This document shows positions 17,398-24,687 of a stretch of DNA of 64,000 nt, in pieces. Every line of letters begins with the position of its first letter. The stretch's first letter is position 1. The notes below the pieces were generated by a model. The model saw only the letters and a program-made list of their open reading frames with translations, ran no database searches and was not told the DNA's origin. The DNA is from Anaerolineae bacterium. GTDB lineage: Bacteria; Chloroflexota; Anaerolineae; Promineifilales; Promineifilaceae. A program made the translations under genes and the position numbers. The DNA lies in assembly GCA_023384415.1 (NCBI GenBank), contig JAHDWJ010000008.1, positions 1-64,000 on the forward strand, given 5' to 3'.

Positions 17398-19476
17398 TTA
17401 CTCGGCACCGTATAATTCTTGATGCCAGAGCCAGGCCGTGAGCTGCTCTACCGCTTTGCCTAACTGGTAACGGTAGGTGCTGAACGGCAGATCAAGTAGT
17501 TCCGCGGCCGCTTCCTGGGTGGGTGCCGGTTCAAAAAAGGTGTGCCAGAGAACCCGGTGCAGCTTTTGGCTTTTGGGGTTGCTGGTGAGGGTTTCTGCCC
17601 CTTCACGCAAAAGTGCTTGCAGCAAGATGGGTGTTGGTTCGGCGTCACTGCGGTCATACAGGCAGCGGGAGCGCAGCAGGGGATTGTGAGCTAACAGGTC
17701 AGGACGCCGTACATCTTTGAGCGCCTGGCGCACGGCTTCGGCAAACTCCGGCTCCGACAACACGATTGGCTGGAGTGTATGGGATAAATCTTCCAAAGCC
17801 ACAATCTCATCCAGTAGTTCCCGCTCGCCCATGATATCCAGCCAGGCCAGCACCGGTTCCACTCGCCAATCGTGGACAAAAACGCCAAACGACTGCCCAT
17901 CCATAACAAAACCAGCGTCGGGCATCAGTGGCATCCGCAGATAGTCAAACATGCCGGTGTAGCGGTCACTGTTGGATTGGGCGATGAAGGAGTAAGCCAG
18001 GCGGGGGGTATTGAAAAAGAGGCGGATGCTGACCATGGCAGCCATGTTGAAGATGGCCGGGGAGTTCTGGTAATGGTCGGCGTCCATCCAGTTGCGGAAG
18101 TAGAGGACGACGTCGCCGGGGCGGAGAAGGGCAGTGGTTTGCATGAAGCGCACGGCCGTAGCCACCGCCGGGTCCGCCGCCATATCCTCGGCCGTGGCCT
18201 GGCTGATCTCCAGCACCTGGCAAAAGCCGGCCACAGCCCCGCCGACCGCACGAAAAACATAAAAGGTAGCCTGCGGCCGCGTGTCCCAATACCGGGCCGC
18301 CGCCACTGATTCCTCGCCCTGATACCGCCGGAATAACTGCTCAATGGTGGGCATATCGGCCGGCCCGGCCACATCAATGTAAAGCTGGCCCAGCGATTGC
18401 CATTCATAGAAGGGGCGCATAAACGGGTTGTTGCGGTGCAGGAAGAGCAGGGAAACAACAGCAAACTGCTGCGCCAGGCCGCTGCGCTGCTGAATCTGCT
18501 TAATAATATGGCTCCGCACCTGAAAATGCAGCTCGCGGAACCGCTCCAGGTTACGCCAGCGCAAGTCAGCTTCCAGCAGTTCACGCACCAGGTCGTGAGG
18601 AAAAAGACCATAAGGCCCCTGCTCAATGAAGGAGAGATCACGCAGCCATTGAAAAGCGGCGTAAGCGTGTTCCTGGCCCAGGCAGTGGGCCAGCAGCGCT
18701 TCATCAGTGGTAAAGGCATGGGCGCAAATCTCTAAGGCCTGGCGGAAAATAGGGTTTGGCACATCGGCTACAAACCGCTCCAACAGCAGGCGCACGATGT
18801 CCGGGTCTTGTTTCAGGTCAAATGTATTGGCGTCCTGATTCTGGCGCAACAAGTCGGCCGCCAGAGAAAGAGCCAGCGGATGTCCATAAGTAACCCCCAG
18901 GACATGGGCAATCTGGCCCTCAGCCAAACCCTGACCACGCAGATAGGTCTCACTTTCATCAGGGCGCAGATTACGCAGGGAGATGATGCGCGTCAGGTCG
19001 CCCCAGCCACCGTCGGTACGCCAGGTCGCGGGAGGGGGCTGCCGCCCGGCAATGACAACGATGGCCTGCTCCGGCAGTTCCGGTAGGAAGGATTCACGCA
19101 GCCAGCTATCCAAGGGCATGAGCAGCTCATAGGTGTCAAGCAACAGGGCGAGATGGGGCAGGGCGGCCAGCACAGCCAGTGGGGATTGTTCTGGCGGCAG
19201 GGTAAGGGCCATTTGCAGAGCGGTGAGAAAGCCAACGGGGGAAGCGTCCAGGTGACGGCCATCGAGCAAAATATGGGGGCGGCCAGCTTCTTCGGCAATG
19301 CGGGCAAATTCCCGCAGCAGCGTCGTTTTGCCCATGCCGCCGGGGCCATACAGATGCAGCACGGCAAAATCGGGCACATCCCGGCTGAGGGCAGCACGGA
19401 ACAGTTCCAGTTCGGCGCGGCGACCAACGAAATGTTGCTGGCGAGCTTCAGTCAGACGGTTGGCTAAACGGGCCAT
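17398..19476 (-). CDS. STAND ATPase with GNAT-like domain and C-terminal HTH, paralogue 1
   Basis: A 692-residue multidomain protein. The N-terminus has FVGRRAELELFR and the P-loop GPGGMGKTTLL (about 44-54) of the STAND/AAA_16 class, with an LLLDTYELL Walker-B-like strand and a helical winged segment HPLALSLAADLL. The middle (about 360-540) resembles a GNAT acetyltransferase fold (ATFYVFRAVGGAVAGF ... VVLYFRNWMDAD). The C-terminus holds a helix-turn-helix (TQEAAAELLDLPFSTYRYQL) like LuxR/sigma region 4. It is probably an ATP-dependent signalling switch or transcription regulator. It lies downstream of, and on the same strand as, the FAD oxidoreductase; a full-length paralogue of identical length is on the other side. 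Confidence 0.75.
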   Translation of the reverse strand: MARLANRLTEARQQHFVGRRAELELFRAALSRDVPDFAVLHLYGPGGMGKTTLLREFARIAEEAGRPHILLDGRHLDASPVGFLTALQMALTLPPEQSPLAVLAALPHLALLLDTYELLMPLDSWLRESFLPELPEQAIVVIAGRQPPPATWRTDGGWGDLTRIISLRNLRPDESETYLRGQGLAEGQIAHVLGVTYGHPLALSLAADLLRQNQDANTFDLKQDPDIVRLLLERFVADVPNPIFRQALEICAHAFTTDEALLAHCLGQEHAYAAFQWLRDLSFIEQGPYGLFPHDLVRELLEADLRWRNLERFRELHFQVRSHIIKQIQQRSGLAQQFAVVSLLFLHRNNPFMRPFYEWQSLGQLYIDVAGPADMPTIEQLFRRYQGEESVAAARYWDTRPQATFYVFRAVGGAVAGFCQVLEISQATAEDMAADPAVATAVRFMQTTALLRPGDVVLYFRNWMDADHYQNSPAIFNMAAMVSIRLFFNTPRLAYSFIAQSNSDRYTGMFDYLRMPLMPDAGFVMDGQSFGVFVHDWRVEPVLAWLDIMGERELLDEIVALEDLSHTLQPIVLSEPEFAEAVRQALKDVRRPDLLAHNPLLRSRCLYDRSDAEPTPILLQALLREGAETLTSNPKSQKLHRVLWHTFFEPAPTQEAAAELLDLPFSTYRYQLGKAVEQLTAWLWHQELYGAE
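18621..18780. repeat. 160-bp tract almost identical between the two STAND paralogues
   Basis: Bases 18621-18780 match 22405-22564 with only three differences, while flanking parts of the genes are clearly more diverged. It encodes the segment from FVADVPNPIFRQALEICAHA to LRDLSFIEQGP, identical in both proteins. Most simply a gene-conversion tract. Confidence 0.85.
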
Positions 19477-19570
19477 CGGCGCACTGTTTTCCCTTTACAA
19501 ATAGCCACAATGTAGTGAAGCCCTATTGTATCTGGAAATTGGCCGCCCACTATAGATTGAGAATTGCTGG

Positions 19571-19623
19571 CCTTCCGAACGTTTTTCTCACGGGTGATCA
19601 TTAGCAACAAACCGTTCGGAAGG
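19571..19623. repeat. ccttccgaacg stem-loop repeat, possible terminator
   Basis: Inverted repeat ccttccgaacg(t)ttt with aaaccgttcggaagg just behind the FAD oxidoreductase stop. A reverse-orientation relative, with the same central aatgatcacc, is at 62573-62631. The core also resembles the 100-bp repeats at 34621 and 35024. A solo MITE-type end (attgagaattgctg) abuts it at 19556-19569. Confidence 0.6.
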
Positions 19624-19628
19624 CTGTA

Positions 19629-21035
19629 TTACGGGAGAGGGTTAGTCGTTATCGCATCATCAGGTGACTGACCTGGCGAGGGGATAGGGGACATTTTGGG
19701 AGAGGGTATGGACAAATTCCCTCGCAGCACCCGCCAAACAATACGCGGGTGCAGCAGGCTTTCGGGCATGGCAACCAGGTTTACTACCTTCAAGAAGGCG
19801 ACGGAGACAGCGGCATCATGTTGAGCGGCCTGGTTTAGTTTGCTTACGTACCAGTTGCTAAGGCGCAGCATAGGGCTGCGTGGCCCCTCCACCTCTGGGA
19901 TACGCAGATCGCTTTCGGCCGCCAGGCTCCAGGCCACGTCCACAATTTTGGCCGCCTGCTTAAAGAAGCGGGTCGCCAGCTTCCCTTCTCCCTGGCGCAA
20001 ACAATCGTCAAGGGCCATAGACTCCATCGCTGCCACTGACATTCCCTGGGTGTGAATGGGATTGAAACTGCACAGGGCATCCCCCATCACCAGGTAGCCG
20101 GTGGGGAAACGGGGCAGCCGCTCATAGCGCCGCCGCAGATTGGAGGGAGTCTTGTAAGTGGTTGGCTCGCCCAGTGGTTCGGCGTCCTTGAGTGTATGGT
20201 AAATGATTGGGGGGTTCAGGTTGCGGGCGTATTCCAATATACCGGCGTGAGTCGGCGTGGCCTGCTCACCCAGGTAGCCACCGAGGGTCACTATCCAGCG
20301 GTTTCCCTCCTGGCTGATCATAGCTCCGGCGCGGCGAAAATCATCCACGACCACAGCATTGACGCCGGGAATATGTTCGGGTCGCCGCCGATAGTAGCAG
20401 GAGGTGTAGGTGATGTTGATTTTGATGTTGTCTTCAGATGGCCGCTCATACCCCAGCGATTCTAACCAGGCCGGGCTGCGTGAACCCCGCCCGCTGGCGT
20501 CTACTACCAGGTCGGCCGCCAGGCTCTCTTCTGCGCTGCCTGGCTGACGCCGGATCAGGCGCACACCATTAACGCGCCTCTTGTCCGGTGTGGTCAACAG
20601 CCCCAGCACATCACATTGGGTCACCACTTCCACGTTAGGCAAGGCCAATACCCGCTGCCGCACCTCTGCTTCTAGGCGCGGCCGGCTGATGCAGATGGCC
20701 TTAACGCCGCTGATGGTGGGTTTGTGCAGGTGGCCCTCCATGTAATAACGGGCCAGGGCGCTGACATCACCATAATCCGCGCCCAGGCTGATCAGGTGAT
20801 CGGTCAGGCCGGGAAAGTGCGCCTCCATGATTTGCAGCCCCCGCGCCAACAGGGCGTGGGCGTGTTTGCCCTGGGGAACGCCTTTGCGATTTTCCCCCGG
20901 CTCTGGAAAGCTGTCTCGTTCTAGCAAGGTTACCTGTTCATAATGATTGGCTAAAGCGCGAGCGGCCAACAGCCCGGCCATGCTGGCCCCAATGACAATC
21001 GCCTGTTTACCCCTGAACGTTGTTTGCTGCCCCAT
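19629..21035 (-). CDS. FAD-dependent oxidoreductase (PHBH-fold monooxygenase/dehydrogenase-like)
   Basis: A 468-residue flavoprotein. It opens with the dinucleotide fold IVIGASMAGLLAARALA and LLERD, has the mid-sequence DLVVDASGRGSRSPAWLE, and the second FAD motif GDALCSFNPIHTQGMSVAAMES, all as in the para-hydroxybenzoate-hydroxylase superfamily (epoxidases, halogenases, geranylgeranyl reductases). The substrate is unknown. It is sandwiched between two STAND regulators, which may control it. The ATG is well placed behind aaaggaggtttatc. The C-terminal 40 residues are low-complexity Pro/Ser and probably non-essential. Confidence 0.8.
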   Translation of the reverse strand: MGQQTTFRGKQAIVIGASMAGLLAARALANHYEQVTLLERDSFPEPGENRKGVPQGKHAHALLARGLQIMEAHFPGLTDHLISLGADYGDVSALARYYMEGHLHKPTISGVKAICISRPRLEAEVRQRVLALPNVEVVTQCDVLGLLTTPDKRRVNGVRLIRRQPGSAEESLAADLVVDASGRGSRSPAWLESLGYERPSEDNIKINITYTSCYYRRRPEHIPGVNAVVVDDFRRAGAMISQEGNRWIVTLGGYLGEQATPTHAGILEYARNLNPPIIYHTLKDAEPLGEPTTYKTPSNLRRRYERLPRFPTGYLVMGDALCSFNPIHTQGMSVAAMESMALDDCLRQGEGKLATRFFKQAAKIVDVAWSLAAESDLRIPEVEGPRSPMLRLSNWYVSKLNQAAQHDAAVSVAFLKVVNLVAMPESLLHPRIVWRVLRGNLSIPSPKMSPIPSPGQSPDDAITTNPLP

Positions 21036-21181
21036 GATAAACCTCCTTTGGTTATAGGTGCGCCCTTGTTATTTGTAGTGGGCGTCATGCGGGCAGTGTA
21101 GGGCCAACCAGTGTTGAGTTTCCAGATGAATTACTGTTGAATTTTTGTTGAAAATGGGGGGCAGGGGTTTAGATAATGCGC

Positions 21182-23260
21182 CTACATAGGGCCATACAGC
21201 TCGCGCTGCCAGAGCCAGGTGATGATCTTTTCAATGGCTTTGCTTAACTGGTAACGGTAGGTACCAAAAGGCAGGTCTAGGAGTTCTGCGGCCGCTTCCT
21301 GGGTGGGGGCTGGCTCAATATGGGTGCGCCAAAGGACGCGGTATTGCTTCTGGGTTTTGGGGGTGGCGGCGAGCGTTTCAACCGCTTCTCGTAACAGGCG
21401 TTGCAGATCGGCCGGGGTCGGCGGCTGATCGGTACGATCTACCAGGCAGCGGGAGTGCAGCAGCGGATTCTGGGCCAGCAGATCAGAGCGATGGATGTCC
21501 CGCAAAGCTTGCCGTACTGCCTCGGCAAATTCCGGCTCGGACAAGACGATTGTCTGGGATGGAAGCGGCCGCGATTCCAGCGCAGTTATCTCATCCTGGA
21601 GTTCCTGCTCCCCCATGATGTCTAACCATTCCGCCACCGGTTCTGCCCGCCAATCGTGGACAAAGACGCCAAAGGATTGACCATCCATGACAAACCCGGC
21701 GGTGGGGGCCAGCGGCATTCGCAAATAGTCATACATGGGGGCGTAGTAATCGCTCTCTGACTCCGCGCTGAAGGTATAGGCCAGCCGGGGGGTGCTCAAA
21801 AAAAGGCGTAAGCAGACGATAGACCCCAGGCTGTTGATGATGGGGGACATCTGGTAATGTTCGGCATCCATCCAATTGCGGAGGTAAAGGATGACGTCAC
21901 CAGGGCGGGGGGGGGCGGTGGCCTGGAGATGGGTGATGGCTGCCTGCACCGCCGGGTCTGCGGCCAGATCATCGGCGGTCACCTGGCTGATGTCCAGGGT
22001 GTGCCCAAATCCGACAATGGCCCGATTGGCGGCGCGGAAAAGATAGAGGGTGGATTCGGCGCGGCCGCGCCAATAGTAGTACACCGCCACAGATGCTTCT
22101 CCCTGGTGGCGGCGAATCATCGCCTCAACAGCGGGCATATCGGCCGGCTGGGCCATGTCAATGTAAAGCTCACCAAAGGATTGCCACTCGAAATACGGCC
22201 GCATAAACGGGTTGTTACGGTGCAGAAATAACAAGGCATAAGCTGTATGTTGTTGGGCCGGGCCGCTCGATACCTGAATTTGCCGGATGATATAGTGGCG
22301 TACCTGAAAATGCAGTTCACGAAAGCGGGGTAAATTACGCCAGCGCAAATCCGTCTCTAATAGTTCACGCGCCAGATCATGGGGAAAGAGGCCAAGAGGG
22401 CCTTGCTCAATGAAGGAGAGATCTCGCAGCCATTGAAAAGCGGCGTAAGCGTGTTCCTGGCCCAGGCAGTGGGCCAGCAGCGCTTCATCAGTGGTAAAGG
22501 CATGGGCGCAAATCTCTAAGGCCTGGCGGAAAATAGGGTTCGGCACATCGGCCACAAACCGCTCTAAAAGGAGACGCACAATATCAGGGGCTTGTTTCAG
22601 GTCAAGGGAATGGGTTGCTTTTTTCTGGTTGTATAGATCGGCCACCAGGGAGAGGGCTAATGGGTGGCCGTAGGTGACAGAGAGGATCTGTTTGATTTCG
22701 GTTTCGGGGATACCCTGGTTTCGCAAATACGTTGTACTCTCATCAGGGCGCAGGTTGCGTAGGGAGATGATGCGTGTCAGGTTGCCCCAGGCCGGGTCGG
22801 TAAGCCAGGCGGCAGGGGGTGGGTGGCGGCCAGCGATGATGACTAAGGCCCGCTCAGGGAGTTGGGGGAAAAGCTGTTCACGCAGCCAGCCATCTAAAGG
22901 GGACAGCAGCTCATAGGTGTCAATAAAAAGGATGGGATTGGGGCTGGCCGCAAGCGCACCAAGGGGAGATTGGTCAGGGGGGAGGGTGAGAGCCTGCTGC
23001 AAGGCAGTGAGGAAACCAGTGGGAGATGGTTCAAGGTGGCGGCCGTCCAGGAAAATGTGGGGGCGGCTGGCTTCCTCAGCAATATGGGCAAACTCCCGCA
23101 GCAGCGTCGTTTTGCCCATGCCACCAGGGCCATACAGGTACAGCATGGCAAAATCGGATACGTCCCGGCTAAGGGCAGTGCGGAATAGTTCCAGTTCGGC
23201 GCGGCGGCCGACAAAACGCTGGCGGCGGAGCTGCCTCAGGCGGTCGGCTAAACGGATCAT
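21182..23260 (-). CDS. STAND ATPase with GNAT-like domain and C-terminal HTH, paralogue 2
   Basis: A 692-residue paralogue of the gene at 17398, with the same domain order: FVGRRAELELFR and P-loop GPGGMGKTTLL, ILFIDTYELL, winged segment HPLALSLVADLY, GNAT-like middle (STLYLFRAANRAIVGF, VILYLRNWMDAEHYQ) and C-terminal HTH (TQEAAAELLDLPFGTYRYQL). Most of the protein has diverged, but about 53 residues are identical because of the 160-bp conversion tract. It begins behind aggagaaataatgagacg. Two GCGGCCGC sites inside it are missing or displaced by a few bases relative to the paralogue, so such sites arise independently. Upstream of the FAD oxidoreductase by 146 bp on the same strand. Confidence 0.75.
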   Translation of the reverse strand: MIRLADRLRQLRRQRFVGRRAELELFRTALSRDVSDFAMLYLYGPGGMGKTTLLREFAHIAEEASRPHIFLDGRHLEPSPTGFLTALQQALTLPPDQSPLGALAASPNPILFIDTYELLSPLDGWLREQLFPQLPERALVIIAGRHPPPAAWLTDPAWGNLTRIISLRNLRPDESTTYLRNQGIPETEIKQILSVTYGHPLALSLVADLYNQKKATHSLDLKQAPDIVRLLLERFVADVPNPIFRQALEICAHAFTTDEALLAHCLGQEHAYAAFQWLRDLSFIEQGPLGLFPHDLARELLETDLRWRNLPRFRELHFQVRHYIIRQIQVSSGPAQQHTAYALLFLHRNNPFMRPYFEWQSFGELYIDMAQPADMPAVEAMIRRHQGEASVAVYYYWRGRAESTLYLFRAANRAIVGFGHTLDISQVTADDLAADPAVQAAITHLQATAPPRPGDVILYLRNWMDAEHYQMSPIINSLGSIVCLRLFLSTPRLAYTFSAESESDYYAPMYDYLRMPLAPTAGFVMDGQSFGVFVHDWRAEPVAEWLDIMGEQELQDEITALESRPLPSQTIVLSEPEFAEAVRQALRDIHRSDLLAQNPLLHSRCLVDRTDQPPTPADLQRLLREAVETLAATPKTQKQYRVLWRTHIEPAPTQEAAAELLDLPFGTYRYQLSKAIEKIITWLWQRELYGPM

Positions 23261-23306
23261 CGTCTCATTATTTCTCCTGAAAAGTGATGATTCACCACAG
23301 CCAATT

Positions 23307-23525
23307 CAGCAATTATCAATTTATAACCGGTGGTAGGGGTGGGACAGGCGGGCACCATCTGGGTCAAGCGGTTCTACCTGATTCCCGCCTGTCTCACCCT
23401 TTTTGCCCCTGTTTCAGCCTAAACAAGCGAGGCAGGCGAGAACGGAACGGTCTCGTTTGAGCAAAACCCAGGCCCACCTGTCCCGCTGTCCCTACATTCA
23501 TTTCTGGGCAAATTGAGAATTGCTT
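23307..23525. mobile_element. MITE-like element, copy B, with target-site duplication
   Basis: Terminal inverted repeats CAGCAATTATCAATTT (23307-23322) and AAATTGAGAATTGCTT (23510-23525) match those of the element at 1382-1628 with one or two changes. The 9-bp direct repeat cagccaatt flanks it at 23298-23306 and 23526-23534. Internal palindromes are the same in opposite orientation (gacaggcgggcacc ... cccgcctgtctcac). The duplication differs from that of copy A, so the two insertions are independent. Confidence 0.88.
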
Positions 23526-23597
23526 CAGCCAATTATAAACAATTCCCCATTTCTTGACCTGATGGTACAATATTGGCATCCACTGTCCTATTTATTA

Positions 23598-23733
23598 GGA
23601 TAATTTGGTAAAGGGTATGTTTCATTTCGGTTGATAAGAAGAGGCGTGAGCATCCCCAGATGCGAACGGGTCGGCATCTAGGGATGCCTTACTCCTCTAA
23701 CTCATTTGCAACACACCCTTTGGTAAATCGTCC
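23598..23733. repeat. Palindromic dispersed element, copy 2
   Basis: Related to 14584-14721: imperfect ends gataatttggtaaagggt and accctttggtaaatcg, and the inner palindrome gagcatccccagatgc / gcatctagggatgcc. It lies directly upstream of the STAS-like gene, whose start is 43 bp to the right. Confidence 0.7.
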
Positions 23734-23776
23734 CGGCAATTTATAAAATCACCCAACAGTTTTGAAGGAGTAGCTG

Positions 23777-24151
23777 ATGTCTGCAACGGTGTCCTGGCAC
23801 CCTGATTTTGCCACTGTCTTGTTGATGACCATTACGGGCAATGCCACGATGAATGATGTCCTGGATGTTACGGAACAAGAAGGCAATTTAATCAAAGAGG
23901 CCGGCCGCGTGGTGGATACGATTATTGATCTGCGGGCGGTGGAAGGTATCCCCAATAATTTCCTCAGCAGTGTTCCCCGGATTATGTCTATGCCGGCCGC
24001 CAATCATGCCAACTCAGGGAATAAAATTGTGGTTGGGGCCAGCGGCATGGCTGAAATACTCCTCAATATTTTCTCCAAAGTGGGGCGTAAGTTACACATG
24101 TTTACCACAATGGAAGAGGCGATTGCCTTCTTACAAGAGCGCGGAGAATAG
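23777..24151 (+). CDS. STAS/SpoIIAA-like small cytoplasmic protein
   Basis: A 124-residue protein with alternating strands and helices in a STAS-like order: a first strand TVLLMTITG, a helix NDVLDVTEQEGNLIKEA, a strand VVDTIIDLRAVEG, a helix, a strand NKIVVGASG and the C-terminal helix MEEAIAFLQERGE, which is typical of the SpoIIAA/STAS-SEC14-like group. No phosphorylatable Ser in the usual DLS motif is evident (IIDLRAV), so it is not a classical anti-anti-sigma factor. Aaggag lies seven bases before the ATG. Function unknown. Confidence 0.5.
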   Translation: MSATVSWHPDFATVLLMTITGNATMNDVLDVTEQEGNLIKEAGRVVDTIIDLRAVEGIPNNFLSSVPRIMSMPAANHANSGNKIVVGASGMAEILLNIFSKVGRKLHMFTTMEEAIAFLQERGE

Positions 24152-24219
24152 TGGCAAAGTCGCAAAGTAAAATCGTTTCATATCACTCTGTCACTCTGCA
24201 CCCTTTTTAATCACTCACC

Positions 24220-24633
24220 ATGCCTAAACAACTTAAAATCCACTCACCATCCGGTTGGACGATCTTTATCTTTGGCCTTTTGGCCTTTTTGCTTGGCTTA
24301 TTGGGGCTGCTGAACCCAAATACGGTGCTGATGCAGCTTGGTTTCGAGATTGTGGAGCGGGCGGAACGAGCCAGCCATGATTATACCCTGGTCTTTATTA
24401 CCGCCTCATCTATGGCTTCGTTTAATATTGGCATTTATTATATGCTGGCCGCGCTGAATGATGTGCGCCAGTTTTATCGCTGGACTGTGCCGTTCCGCAC
24501 GGTCACGTTTGTTGTTTTTACCCTCACTGTCATTTTGGGGTTAGCCCCAGCCCGTTTTCTGACGGTCGCCATTTGGGAGTTGGCCGGGGCGATAGCCACA
24601 GGGGCAGCCCTGTATTATGAACGGGGTAAATAA
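24220..24633 (+). CDS. Four-helix membrane protein of unknown function
   Basis: A 137-residue protein with four hydrophobic segments: about 10-30 (TIFIFGLLAFLLGLLGLL), 53-75, 84-105 and 112-130. There is a basic start and an acidic patch (EIVERAERASHD) between the first two helices. I do not recognise the family. It lies 68 bp behind the STAS-like gene on the same strand and could be cotranscribed. No clear ribosome site, so the start is provisional. Confidence 0.6.
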   Translation: MPKQLKIHSPSGWTIFIFGLLAFLLGLLGLLNPNTVLMQLGFEIVERAERASHDYTLVFITASSMASFNIGIYYMLAALNDVRQFYRWTVPFRTVTFVVFTLTVILGLAPARFLTVAIWELAGAIATGAALYYERGK

Positions 24634-24687
24634 GAGCAGCCACGAATTACACGAATTGGCACGAATTTTATTTGAACTGTTATATTC

